The notes: generated from the sequence alone by a model not told the origin. A stretch of DNA of 64,000 nucleotides from Roseiarcus sp963741845 (GCA_963741845.1 CAVUJV010000006.1:62001-126000); one strand, 5' to 3'; counted from the first letter of the stretch, positions 46,305 to 55,643 are shown. Program-made: numbers and translations.

Positions 46305-47237
46305 TCAGGCCGCCGCCCCCCGCGCTGGCCGCAGCTTCCGAAAAATCATGCCGAGGCCGATGAGGACGCCGTCCAGCACGAAGAACAGAATCAGCGCGAA
46401 GACGAAGAGGGCAATGCCCGTCAGGTCGTGGAACAGTCCCTCGATCGCGTCGACGCCGAAATAGTACGAAGCGAGAACCAGCGTGAGCACGCGGAAGAAA
46501 TTCGCAAGGATGGTGATCGGGATGATCGAAAGGATCAGCACCGCGCCCCGGAACCAGTTGTTCCGAACGAATTCGTAAACATAGAAGATCCCGATGGCCG
46601 ACAGGGCGAAGATCGAATTCATGCCTGAGCAGGCGTCCTTCACCAGCAGCTGGTACGGCCCGATCATGATCATCACGCCATTCTGCGCGATCGGATAACC
46701 CAGATCGTACAGGAAGTTGGTGACGACGTCGGAGATCCAGGCCTTGAGCGGCACCGTAAAGGAGTCCATCAGCCAGGTCGGCGGAGGAACCGAGAAGAAG
46801 AGGAATGCGATCGGGAAGGCGAAGATCCGGGCGAGGGGCCATCCGCCCAGCAGCAGCACGCAGCCAAGCAGGACCGGGATCTGCGTGAAGGCTTCGACCG
46901 TGATCAAATATTGCGAGCGCATCACCACAAGGGCGAAAAGGCCGGCCAGGAGGACGGCCCAACCGGCCACCGGCGCCGGCCTCAGCGTGGCCGCGGCAAC
47001 CTTTTCCCGCTGCTGCCAGGCGAGCCAGACCGAGGCGAGCATGATCAGGGGGCCGTGACCCTCCTGCTCGGACCGCCATGCCGTATCGGCCAGCCTCAAA
47101 TAGGTCGGAAGATAGGTCAGCAGAAAGCAAACGCCCATCGCTCCTGCGTAAAGAAGAAGCGTGGAGCGGTCGCGTTGGGCCGCGAGGGGCGGCGCGCCGC
47201 TAGCCCGGTGATCTGGCTTGAGAGTGTTGACCGACAT
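46305..47237 (-). CDS. xrtV: Exosortase (probably XrtV type)
   Basis: 310 residues, about eight membrane helices. Exosortases are membrane cysteine transpeptidases that process PEP-CTERM-like tails of exported proteins, usually together with exopolysaccharide genes. The three catalytic residues are in their normal contexts: Cys in VKDACSGMNSIFAL (about 199), Arg in ILANFFRVLTLVLA (about 242) and His in GLFHDLTGIALFVF (about 268). The neighbours, a small companion protein and a polyprenyl sugar transferase, suggest the V subtype. No protein with a matching sorting tail was found in this window. Confidence 0.9.
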   Translation of the reverse strand: MSVNTLKPDHRASGAPPLAAQRDRSTLLLYAGAMGVCFLLTYLPTYLRLADTAWRSEQEGHGPLIMLASVWLAWQQREKVAAATLRPAPVAGWAVLLAGLFALVVMRSQYLITVEAFTQIPVLLGCVLLLGGWPLARIFAFPIAFLFFSVPPPTWLMDSFTVPLKAWISDVVTNFLYDLGYPIAQNGVMIMIGPYQLLVKDACSGMNSIFALSAIGIFYVYEFVRNNWFRGAVLILSIIPITILANFFRVLTLVLASYYFGVDAIEGLFHDLTGIALFVFALILFFVLDGVLIGLGMIFRKLRPARGAAA

Positions 47238-47299
47238 GTCTCGTCCTGCCCTGATCTACGCTCGATATCGTCCGGCGAGGACGCATTCCGGCTTCGATT

Positions 47300-48763
47300 T
47301 CAATGGGCATTCTCCCCTGAAAATACAACAAATATCGTCCTAATAATGATCGATATGTCCAGCCAGATGCTCCAGTTGTTGATGTACCAGAGATCGAGCT
47401 CAACCCGTTTTTGCATCTTGTCGAGGGTGTCGGTCTCTCCGCGGGCGCCGCAAACCTGAGCCCAACCCGTTATCCCGGATTTCACATGATGCCGGAAAGC
47501 ATACTTTTCGATGGCGGAGGTGAAGAAACGGTCGTGCGCTGACGCATGGGGCCTTGGGCCGACAATCGACATCTCCCCGTTCAGCACATTCAGAAGCTGG
47601 GGAAGTTCGTCTACGCTGTAACGCCGGATCCATTTCCCGACCCGGGTGACGCGAGCGTCGCTCTTCCGCGCCTGCGTCACAACGTCGCCGTCCTCCATCA
47701 CGGTCATCGAACGGAATTTGTAGATGCCGAAAGGCCGTCCATTGAATCCGTGTCGCGTCTGCTTGAAGAAGACCGGCCCGCTCGAATCCAGTTTGATGGC
47801 GATGGCGACCGCCAGCATGATCGGGGACAGAAGCACGAGCGCCGTCACGGAGACCAGAATATCGAGCGTGCGCTTGGCCGCCTGTTCGAAGGGCGTGAGC
47901 GCCGCGCGCTGCAGTTCGATCGCGACCGTGTCGCCGATGTCGTTGTGCGCGCGCTGGAACAATTGGGCGAGCGTGCCGAAGGGCACGAAAGTCACCGGGA
48001 GCGGAAGCACCCGGAGCCGCTTGGCGATCGCGCGGACATTCGCCATCCGCTCGGGGTCGACAAACAGCACGACCTCCTCGATTTCGGACGTGCGGCACAG
48101 AGAAATGACGTGATCGATCACCCCGTCGCGCGCCTCCTCGGCGGCGGGAAGATGGAAATGCCCGACGAGATGATAGCCGTGGCGGGTCAGATTTTCGATG
48201 AATCTCGGAGGAACCGAATCCTCACAGGTCAGGCTGACGGCCGTGCGTCCACGCAGCGCGCCGCTCTCCAGCGCGCGAGGAAGCACGAACCACCAGATGG
48301 ATCGATGCGCCAGAAGCGCGACAACCCCGAAGGCCCAGAACAACAGGATGTCGCCGCGAGACAGATCGTGGCTTACCCCCCAGGTAAATACGCCCGAGGC
48401 CAGGATGAGGAAGGCCCCGCACCAGGCCGAGAGAACGCTCCGGGTCTGGTCTTCCATCAGAACGAGTTGCGCGGGATCGTAAAGCTTCTGCACCCGCATC
48501 ACGGCGACGAAGAGGATGGCGACGAAAATCGTCGCCGCCATGGAATGGGAAAATTCGTTCTCGGCGTCGTATGGAAACCCATTGTAGATGATCTCAGCCC
48601 CGAGGGCGGAGGCGGCGATCAGGGCGATGTCGATGAAGAGCGCGACTGCCGGAATCGCGCGATAGGAGAACGGCAATCTCCAACGGCGCGCAAACTCGGC
48701 ATGCGACGGCTTTACGCCGCCGAGCGATCGCGCCGAATCCTGCGCCGCTTGGCTTTCCGTCAT
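47300..48763 (-). CDS. Exopolysaccharide polyprenyl glycosylphosphotransferase
   Basis: 487 residues from the ATG at 48763. Four or five N-terminal helices (about residues 30-150), a CoA-binding-like middle domain (GYHLVGHFHLPAAEEARDGVIDHV...EEVVLFVDPERMANVRAIAKRL), then one membrane segment KRTLDILVSVTALVLLSPIMLAVAIAIKLDSSGPVFFKQ. The catalytic sugar-transferase domain has RHGFNGRPFGIYKFRSM, KWIRRYSVDELPQLLNVLNGEMSIVGPRPHA and VKSGITGWAQVCGARGETDTL. It puts the first sugar phosphate (often glucose or galactose) on undecaprenyl phosphate. It lies 62 bases upstream of exosortase, so one locus. Confidence 0.93.
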   Translation of the reverse strand: MTESQAAQDSARSLGGVKPSHAEFARRWRLPFSYRAIPAVALFIDIALIAASALGAEIIYNGFPYDAENEFSHSMAATIFVAILFVAVMRVQKLYDPAQLVLMEDQTRSVLSAWCGAFLILASGVFTWGVSHDLSRGDILLFWAFGVVALLAHRSIWWFVLPRALESGALRGRTAVSLTCEDSVPPRFIENLTRHGYHLVGHFHLPAAEEARDGVIDHVISLCRTSEIEEVVLFVDPERMANVRAIAKRLRVLPLPVTFVPFGTLAQLFQRAHNDIGDTVAIELQRAALTPFEQAAKRTLDILVSVTALVLLSPIMLAVAIAIKLDSSGPVFFKQTRHGFNGRPFGIYKFRSMTVMEDGDVVTQARKSDARVTRVGKWIRRYSVDELPQLLNVLNGEMSIVGPRPHASAHDRFFTSAIEKYAFRHHVKSGITGWAQVCGARGETDTLDKMQKRVELDLWYINNWSIWLDISIIIRTIFVVFSGENAH

Positions 48764-49055
48764 CCGTCTACGTCCCCACACCACCCCCGAGCCAACGATT
48801 TCGTCGTTCTAATGATTGCTCGCTTCAGAGGTTCCCGCCCACCCGCGAAGGCGGTCGGAGCATTCCTAAGCCAAGACGGGCCAAAAAAAAAGCCGCCCCT
48901 GCGGTCTCAAGCAATTTAACCGCCCGCAACGAGCGGCGACGCGGCGTTGTCAAAATCTTGCCCATGCGCAATTCTCCACGAGCGTTGGGGCGTCCCGGCA
49001 ATGCGCGGTGGGCCGGACAGGGCGTTCGCAAAGGTGTGGAGACAGGGGGCGGAAC

Positions 49056-49472
49056 ATGGTCGGCGCGATTGTCTTTCTTCTCCGGCTCGTCGCCGGGGTC
49101 ATCATGATTGGCGTGGTCTGGTTCGTTCTGGACACAATTCATGACCGGAACACGGAAATCATCGTGGCGGTATTGGGGCTGATGTACGCTTTCATCTTCC
49201 TGATCTCGCGCCGCATCCAGTACTTTGGGCTTACGGTTTTCTCCTTTTTCGGACGCTCCGCCTCCTATGTTCGGAACGTTCCTTATGATCGAAGGCTCGG
49301 CGACGAACTCGGAATGGAGACGCCCGGGCGTCATCTCTATCTGAATGTGATTTTCGCCGGGATGATCGAACTGCTCTGTCTGTTCCGCCTGTTCACGTCG
49401 CTGACCGGCAGCGGCGCGTGGAGCCATCTGTCGGACCCGATCCGCGGGATTCTCCGCTCCGCCCAATTCTGA
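49056..49472 (+). CDS. Hypothetical membrane protein
   Basis: 138 residues from the ATG at 49056. Two N-terminal helices (MVGAIVFLLRLVAGVIMIGVVWFVLD and TEIIVAVLGLMYAFIFLIS) and one near the end (HLYLNVIFAGMIELLCLFRLFTS). Between them is a charged loop YVRNVPYDRRLGDELGMETPGR. No family was recognised. It is divergent from the exopolysaccharide sugar transferase gene and 48 bases upstream of a secreted protease gene, with which it may be cotranscribed. Confidence 0.6.
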   Translation: MVGAIVFLLRLVAGVIMIGVVWFVLDTIHDRNTEIIVAVLGLMYAFIFLISRRIQYFGLTVFSFFGRSASYVRNVPYDRRLGDELGMETPGRHLYLNVIFAGMIELLCLFRLFTSLTGSGAWSHLSDPIRGILRSAQF

Positions 49473-49520
49473 ACGCAATGAACAGGCGTGTTCGACGCCC
49501 TTGCAGTGGAGGCGATCGTT

Positions 49521-50216
49521 TTGAAGTGTTCGGGGGTGGGCCTGAGGGCCGCCTTGGCTTCTGTAGCGCTGCTGGGTCTGGTCGGGAGCGCTCCGGCGGC
49601 GGGTCCGGGATCGCCTCAAGACGCAGAGCTTCGCGACTACGCCGTTCACATCGACTGGACGCCGAAGCAGCCATGGCCCGGGTACGGGGTCTATCTCGGC
49701 AACGGGTTCGTCCTGACCGCGGCGCATGTGGCGGGAGCGTTTGCCCGGAACAAGCCGCAGGTTGAGGTCGCGGGACGACAATTTCCCACGGCGCTCGTCC
49801 GGCAGGGATCGTTCGAAGGGGTCGATTTGACCTTGTTGTCGGTCGATCCGACCCTGTTGCCGCTTCGGACCGGGATGCGCCGGATGCCGCTCTGCCAGAA
49901 GGGGCCCTTCCCGGGCGAAGGGGTCGTGGTCGCGACCCCCGAAGGAACCGCGCGGTCGCGGGTGCTGCCTCCGGCCGTGCTCCCGCCGGATGTCCGGGGC
50001 CGTTTCAGCACCGTCATCGGGGATGTCGCGACGACGGGCAATTCCGGGTCAGGCGTTTTCGATGCGCGTCAACAATGCCTGCTCGGGATTATCAGTCGCA
50101 AGATCACCGTCCAAAGGATGCGGCCGGGCCGGCCCCCGCAGCAGTTCGATATTGCAAAGTATTTCGTCCCGGTTTCGGACATCAAAGCCTTCCTTCCGCC
50201 GAATGTGTCCTTTTAG
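49521..50216 (+). CDS. Secreted trypsin-like serine protease
   Basis: 231 residues from the TTG at 49521. GGAGG stands 8 bases before it, whereas the upstream GTG (49488) has no ribosome-binding site. Signal peptide KCSGVGLRAALASVALLGLVGSAPAAG. Chymotrypsin-like triad: His in VLTAAHVAG, Asp in FEGVDLTLLSVD, Ser in TTGNSGSGVFDARQQCLLGI. The oxyanion glycine precedes the Ser as G-x-SG-S-G. No PDZ domain, so unlike DegP. Expected in the periplasm or outside the cell. Downstream lies the stress-controlled glycine-zipper gene with its own promoter. Confidence 0.88.
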   Translation: MKCSGVGLRAALASVALLGLVGSAPAAGPGSPQDAELRDYAVHIDWTPKQPWPGYGVYLGNGFVLTAAHVAGAFARNKPQVEVAGRQFPTALVRQGSFEGVDLTLLSVDPTLLPLRTGMRRMPLCQKGPFPGEGVVVATPEGTARSRVLPPAVLPPDVRGRFSTVIGDVATTGNSGSGVFDARQQCLLGIISRKITVQRMRPGRPPQQFDIAKYFVPVSDIKAFLPPNVSF

Positions 50217-50277
50217 ACGGGATGGCGGTCGCAGTCATTTCCCCGAGGGGTGGGTTGGCTCATCTTTTGCGCAGTTG

Positions 50278-50303
50278 GGAACTTCATTCCGCTTCCAAGC
50301 GTT
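50278..50303 (+). promoter_or_regulatory. EcfG-type general stress response promoter
   Basis: GGAAC (50278-50282), 17 bases, then CGTT (50300-50303) matches the EcfG consensus GGAAC-N16/17-CGTT of the alphaproteobacterial general stress response exactly, including the TT after GGAAC. It is 26 bases before the start of the glycine-zipper gene, a normal leader length. Confidence 0.78.
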
Positions 50304-50328
50304 GATCACGCAGGAAGAGGAGGATCTC

Positions 50329-50610
50329 ATGACCCGCAACATGCTTGTTTTGTCCGCCGTCGCGTTTCTCTGCGCCGCCTCTTCGGCCGCTATGGCTGAC
50401 GAGTCCGGGGCGGTGACGGGCGGCGTCGCCGGCGCTATCGGCGGTGCGGCGGTTGGCGGACCGGTCGGCGCGATCGTTGGCGGCGTCGGCGGCGCAGCCG
50501 TCGGCAACGCCGCGACCAACCATCGCTACTATCACCGAGGCTACGCCTACCGGCCTTACCACCACCACTGGCGGCCCTATCACCGGGACTACGATGGCTA
50601 TGCCCGATAA
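50329..50610 (+). CDS. Secreted glycine-zipper protein
   Basis: 93 residues with a strong GAGGAGG ribosome-binding site. Signal peptide MTRNMLVLSAVAFLCAASSAAMA. The middle GAVTGGVAGAIGGAAVGGPVGAIVGGVGGAAVG (about residues 29-61) is a G-x3-G zipper that can insert in or associate with membranes. The C-terminus is rich in Tyr, His and Arg (HRYYHRGYAYRPYHHHWRPYHRDY), a possible metal- or surface-binding tail. Many Hyphomicrobiales have such small stress proteins in the envelope. The upstream EcfG promoter supports a general stress role. Confidence 0.85.
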   Translation: MTRNMLVLSAVAFLCAASSAAMADESGAVTGGVAGAIGGAAVGGPVGAIVGGVGGAAVGNAATNHRYYHRGYAYRPYHHHWRPYHRDYDGYAR

Positions 50611-50632
50611 TAACCAAGGTGGTACAGGAAAG

Positions 50633-50657
50633 GGCCGGAAGTTCCGGCCTTTTTCTT
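50633..50657 (+). terminator. Rho-independent terminator of the glycine-zipper gene
   Basis: GGCCGG (50633-50638) pairs with CCGGCC (50644-50649), with two further A-T pairs possible next to the loop, followed at once by TTTTTCTT. It lies 22 bases after the stop codon. This is a textbook intrinsic terminator. Confidence 0.85.
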
Positions 50658-50818
50658 GTGGGCCGGCGGAGCGCCGCTTCGCCGCTTTCGATTTTTAGGA
50701 CGCCCGCCACGAGCGGCGTCCTGCGAGCGTTGCGCGTCCAAACAAGACCCGTCTTCTTGAAACCCCTAAACTGGGGCGAAGGCCGATCGCCTGGCCGGCT
50801 CCCGCCGCGACGCCGCCG

Positions 50819-51150
50819 TGAGAACGTCACGCATTTCGCGCCTCTTTTGCTGCGATTTCGGGTTCATTCGAGGTCTTTCGGGCCTGAAACGAAGCATTTT
50901 CGAACGATTTTCAGCGGAAAACCGGCTGAAATAGACGCCATTTTCTTCCGCGAATTGGGACTTTTCAACGACTTGCGCTGACATTTCCTTCCGGCCCACG
51001 CGCGGGTGATGGCCTCGGGATGGCCGAAAGACGGCCAAAACATGGCGCGTCGGGCCATGCCGAGAGGGCGGCGGTCTTGGCGATTTCGCATAGGCAGTCT
51101 CCGGCTTGACGACGATCAGGCATTATATCGACAAATGCGGAAAATCGGAA
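50819..51150 (-). repeat. Dispersed element copy C (332 bp)
   Basis: The same order of parts as copy B, on the minus strand: TTCCGA-17 bp-TATAAT (51150 to 51122), CGTCAAGCCGG, GAAATCGCCAAGACCGCCGCCC, TCTTTCGGCCAT, GGAAGGAAATG (ATG at 50984), a hairpin TTTCAGC-9-GCTGAAA and an end at TTCTCAC. The distance from the -10 hexamer to the ATG (143) is almost that of copy B (145). The frame reads MSAQVVEKSQFAEENGVYFSRFSAENR. Most coding differences between B and C change amino acids, which favours an RNA or neutral element over a conserved peptide. Confidence 0.72.
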
Positions 51151-51754
51151 ATTTTTGCTATCAACATAATTGTTATGGCCTGACCGCGCTCGCTCTGGTC
51201 CGCGTCGTTCGCCCGTCAAGGGCGCATAGAGCCGGGCCACATGGCCGAACTGCTCCGCAATCAACAACGATTTCACCATGGAAGGCCGAACGCCCATCAT
51301 CCCTATGGTGGGTCACCGACGCAGGTCCATGCGGATCGCGGTCAACTTCGACGTCGATATTCAAGAAGGACAAAAGCAGGGATGGCGCGATCTCCCGAAC
51401 AGGCGCGAATGAGAGATCGTCGGGGCCCCTGGAGCGGGTCACTTGCAGAGGCCAATCCCGCTTCGGAACCGCGGGACGTCCGTACAGAAACGGGACGTCC
51501 GCACAGAAAAATGCAACACGCGGCACGTTCGGTTGACCGCGATCTCCGACCTTGCAGGGCAGGCGCCTAAAGAAGCCGCAGCGTAAAGAGTTTCGTCCGT
51601 CCACGGATATACGTCGGGGAACCAGGCATTGCGCCAACGCCTCCGACCTCGTAATTCTGCGACGTTGCGCGTGGCTGCCTTTTGCATTCGGCAAAAATTA
51701 GATCCGACGGCTGAAATAAGCGGGGCAGCCTGGCGGCGGACTTGGGAGATTGAG
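51151..51754. other. Gene-free stretch upstream of the HlyD operon
   Basis: About 600 bases. Open frames on both strands (up to 283 codons on the minus strand) are shadows or low-complexity and show no motif. The left part is AT-rich (near 51150-51180), and a tandem 19-base repeat lies at 51473-51510. The promoter of the HlyD/ABC operon should lie in the right half, but no clear -35/-10 pair was found. Confidence 0.4.
51473..51510 (+). repeat. Tandem 19-bp direct repeat with GGACGTCC cores
   Basis: GGGACGTCCGTACAGAAAC is followed at once by GGGACGTCCGCACAGAAAA (17 of 19 identical). Each unit contains the 8-bp palindrome GGACGTCC, so the two palindromes are 19 bases apart, nearly two helical turns. 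It is 245 bases upstream of the HlyD start and could be an operator for a dimeric regulator. Confidence 0.45.
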
Positions 51755-52906
51755 ATGGGTCTGGTTCGTCGCGGAGCGAGTATTGCGGTTGTTGGCGGCA
51801 TCGTCGTCGTTCCTTTGTTGATCGGCGAGGCGACGCTCGGGCCCTTGTCGTACGTCGAATCGGCTCGCGCGCAGCCGATCCGCAATCTCATCGCGCGCTT
51901 GCGCGGCGAGAAGCTGCCCTCGGGCATCGTCAAGTCGAACGGCCGGATTGAGGCGACGCAGGTCGACGTCTCGTCCAAATACGCAGGTCGGCTCGATGAG
52001 GTCACGGTCGAGGAAGGCTCGCCCGTAACGCAAGGCCAGGTCATCGCGCGTATTTCCTCGCCCGAATACGAGGCGCAGTTGCGCGCAGCGCAATCCGACG
52101 TCCAGCGCGCCAAAGACGCCCTCGCCTCGGCGGAGGCGGAGATTGTCTCGCGCCAGAGCTCGCTCGAATTCGCGAAGTCGGATTTCGAGCGCGGACAGGA
52201 GCTGATGAAGACCGGCTTCATCACCAAGCAGGCCTTCGAGCAGCGGAAGCGCAATTTCGATGCAGCCGCGGCGTCGGTGAAGAGCTTCACGTCGCAACGC
52301 GATCAGGCCCAGTCGGCGATCAAGAATTCGGAAGCCCAGGTCGAACGGATCGAGGCGATCATCAAGGATCTGACGCTCGTCTCGCCAAGGAACGGCCGCG
52401 TGCAATATCAACTTGCCCGCGCCGGCGAAGTCGTCGCGGCCGGCGCGCCGATCGTCACGATCCTCGACCTCACCGACGTCTACATGACGATTTTCCTGCC
52501 CGCCGCTGACGCCGGCCGTGTGACGGTTGGTGAAGAGGCGCGCATCATCCTCGACCCGGTTCCGGATTACGTCGTGCCTGCAAGGGTCAGTTTCGTCGCG
52601 GCCGACGCTCAGTTCACGCCGAAGACCGTGGAAACGAAGGACGAGCGCGCCAAGCTGATGTTCCGCATGAAGCTGAAGATCGATCCCGGCGTTCTGCAGC
52701 AATTCTACACGCGGGTGAAGACGGGCGTGCGGGGCCTCGGCTTCGTTCGCACCAAGGCCAACGTGGAATGGCCGGCCGACCTTCAGGTCAAGCTGCCGAA
52801 ACCGCCCGAGGCGAAGACGCAGGGCGATGCCGCGCCGCAAAGCCCCCCGCCGGCGGCCCAGCCTGACGCGAAAGCGTCCGATACGAAAACGCCCGACGCA
52901 AAATGA
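51755..52906 (+). CDS. HlyD-family membrane fusion protein (YhiI-like)
   Basis: 383 residues from the ATG at 51755 with GGGAG upstream. N-terminal membrane anchor (ASIAVVGGIVVVPLLIGEATLG). The first half of the biotinyl-lipoyl domain is SNGRIEATQVDVSSKYAGRLDEVTVEEGSPVTQGQVIARI, then a long coiled-coil hairpin (about residues 105-205, AQLRAAQSDVQRAKDALASAEAE... to ...QVERIEAIIKDL), then VSPRNGRVQYQLARAGEVVAAGAPIVTILDL and a beta barrel. A Pro/Ala/Lys-rich tail follows. Links the inner-membrane ABC exporter to an outer-membrane channel. Its TGA overlaps the next ATG (ATGA). Confidence 0.92.
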   Translation: MGLVRRGASIAVVGGIVVVPLLIGEATLGPLSYVESARAQPIRNLIARLRGEKLPSGIVKSNGRIEATQVDVSSKYAGRLDEVTVEEGSPVTQGQVIARISSPEYEAQLRAAQSDVQRAKDALASAEAEIVSRQSSLEFAKSDFERGQELMKTGFITKQAFEQRKRNFDAAAASVKSFTSQRDQAQSAIKNSEAQVERIEAIIKDLTLVSPRNGRVQYQLARAGEVVAAGAPIVTILDLTDVYMTIFLPAADAGRVTVGEEARIILDPVPDYVVPARVSFVAADAQFTPKTVETKDERAKLMFRMKLKIDPGVLQQFYTRVKTGVRGLGFVRTKANVEWPADLQVKLPKPPEAKTQGDAAPQSPPPAAQPDAKASDTKTPDAK

Positions 52907-55642
52907 CCGGCCAGCCCATCGCGCGGGTCAGGAACGTATCGCACGCCTACGGGTCGACTGTCGCGCTCGCCGACGTCAGCATCGACATCCCTTCGCGCAT
53001 CATGGTCGGCGTGATCGGGCCGGACGGCGTCGGAAAGTCGACTCTGCTGGGGCTTATCGCGGGCGTGAAAAAAATTCAGGCCGGCGAGGTCGTCGTCTTC
53101 GACAAGAACCTCGCCGACCAGGAAACCTTGCGCGAGATTCGCGGCCGCATTGCCTATATGCCGCAGGGCCTCGGGCGCAACCTCTACCCAACGCTCTCCG
53201 TCTTCGAGAACATCGACTTCTTCGGTCGCCTGTTCGGCCAGGGCGCCGAGGAGCGCCGCACGCGCATCACCGAGCTCCTGACCGCCACGGCAATGGAGAA
53301 GTTCGAAGCGCGCCCTGCCGGCAAGCTTTCCGGCGGGATGAAGCAGAAGCTGAGCCTCTGCTGCGCGCTCATCAACGACCCCGACCTGCTCATCCTCGAC
53401 GAGCCGACGACCGGCGTCGACCCCCTCTCGCGCGGCCAGTTCTGGGACCTCATCAACTCGATCCGCGCGCGCCGGCCGCAGATGAGCGTGATCGTCGCCA
53501 CCGCCTATATGGACGAAGCCGAACGCTTCGACTGGCTGATGGCGATGGACGACGGCAAGATCATCGCCACCGGCGCCCTGAAGGAGTTGCTCGCCAAGAC
53601 CGGCGAGCCCAATCTCGACGAAGCCTTCATCGCGATGATGCCCGAAGCCAAGCGCGCCCTCCACAAGAAGGTCGTCGTGCGCCCGCGTGTCGTCTCGCCG
53701 GACGAAACGCCGGCGATCGAGGCGGAAGGCCTCACACGGCGATTCGGCGACTTCGTCGCGGTCGATCACGTCAGTTTCAAAATCGCCCGCGGCGAGATCT
53801 TCGGCTTCCTCGGCTCGAACGGCTGCGGCAAGTCGACGACGATGAAGATGCTCGTCGGCTTCCTGCCGGCGAGCAGCGGCTCATGCAAGCTGTTCGGCCA
53901 GCCCATGGGTTCGAGCGATATGCAGGCCCGGCGCAACGTCGGGTACATGACCCAGGCCTTCTCGCTCTACGGCGAGTTGACGGTCGGGCAGAATCTCGAC
54001 CTTCACGCCCAGCTCTATCACCTGCCGCATGAGAAGATCGCGCCGCGCATCGAAGAGCTGCTCGAGCGCTATGACCTGAAGTCGGTCGTCAACGCCCGGC
54101 CGGACAGCCTGCCGCTCGGCATCAAGCAGCGCCTCCAGCTCGCGGTGGCTGTGCTGCACGAGCCCTCCATTCTCATCCTCGACGAGCCGACGTCGGGCGT
54201 CGACCCGATCGCGCGCGATGCGTTCTGGAATACCCTGATCGATCTTTCGCGCGACGATGGGGTGACGATTTTCGTCACCACGCATTTCATGAACGAGGCG
54301 GAGCGCTGCGACCGCATTTCGCTTATGCACGCGGGCAAGGTGCTTGCCGTCGGCGCGCCGCACGATCTCGTAAAAGAGCGCGGCAGCGCTTCGCTCGAGG
54401 ATTGCTTCGTCGGCTATCTCGCCGAGGCGGCCGGCATCGACATGTCGAAAAAGGCCGAAGCGGCGGCGCCGACCGCGGCCGAAGCGGAGGTTATCCAGCG
54501 GCCGAGGCGCTTCAACCCGGGCCGGCTCTGGGCCTATGCGCGGCGGGAAACCGTCGAACTCTTGCGCGATCCGATCCGGCTGGCCTTTGCGCTGGTCGGC
54601 CCGATCATCCTGATGTTGGCCTTCGGCTATGGCATCTCGTTCGACATCGAGAACCTCGAGACCGCGGCCTTCGACCAGGACGACACGCCGCAGAGCCGGG
54701 ACCTGCTCCAGGGTTTCGAAGGCTCGCGCTATTTCTCCGTTCAGCCGCCGATCACGTCGGCCGAAGAGATGGAGAGACGCCTCAAGAGCGGGAACACTCA
54801 GATCGTCGTCGAAGTGCCGCCCGGATTCGGCCGCGACCTTCTGAACAAGCGGACGCCGGAAGTCGACGCGACGGTCGACGGCGCCATGACCTTCCGCGGA
54901 GAGACGGCGAAGAATTACGTCACGGGCGTCGTCAGGAAGCAGGGCGAGGAACTTCAGCGTGAGCCTCTATCGTCCGGGCAAGCCCAACGCCTGGAGCGAC
55001 GACGATATCCAGACGCGGTTCCGCTACAACCAGGCCTTTCTCAGCGTGAACGCGATGGTGCCCAGTATTTTCATGCTGATGCTGTGTCTGATCCCGGCGA
55101 TCATGTCGGCGATCGCGGTCGTGCGGGAGAAGGAGACCGGTTCGATCGCCAACTTCCGCTCGACGCCAATCACCCGGTTCGAGTTCCTCATCGGAAAGCA
55201 ATTGCCCTATGTCGCAATCGCGATGGTCAACTTCTTCGCCCTGCTCCTGATCGCGGTTTTCGTTTTCCGTGTGCCGGTGAAAGGGCCGTTCCTCGTCCTG
55301 CTCCTGGGAACGCTCGTCTACGTCATTGCGACCACCGGATTCGGCGAGCTCATCTCCTCCTTTACCCGGACGCAGGTGGCCGCGGTCTTCGCAACCGCCA
55401 TCCTCTCGATCGTGCCGGCGGTCAATTTCTCCGGAATGCTCGCGCCCGTGTCGTCGCTCTCGGGCGGGGCGAGGATCATCGGCCTCAGCTTCCCGTCGTC
55501 CTGGTACCAGCAGGTTTCCGTTGGCGTATTCGCCAAGGCGCTCGGCATCGCCGACCTCTGGCCCAACATCGCCGCGATGGCGCTCATCGCGCTCGTCTTC
55601 CTGCTCCTGTCGCTGGCCTTGCTTCGCAAGCAGGAGGCGTGA
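52903..55642 (+). CDS. RbbA/YhiH-like ABC transporter (two ATPase domains plus permease), frameshifted
   Basis: About 912 residues when joined. NBD1 (about 1-230): Walker A GPDGVGKST, signature LSGGMKQK, Walker B LLILDEPTTGVDPL. NBD2 (about 268-500): Walker A GSNGCGKST, a degenerate signature LPLGIKQR, Walker B ILILDEPTSGVDPI. The ABC-2 permease part follows from about 545 (LLRDPIRLAFALVGPIILMLAFGYGISFDIEN). The frame changes by +1 near 54950, and FRYNQAFLSVNAMVPSIFMLMLCLIPAIMSAIAVVREKETGSI up to the stop at 55642 continues it. The layout is that of E. coli RbbA. With the HlyD protein before and a second ABC-2 permease after, it forms a tripartite-type exporter. Its cargo is unknown. Confidence 0.88.
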
Positions 55643-55643
55643 A

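Noticed and set aside
51439..52290. A 283-codon minus-strand open frame over the HlyD start
   Set aside because: Antisense to a clear HlyD coiled-coil region and without any family features.
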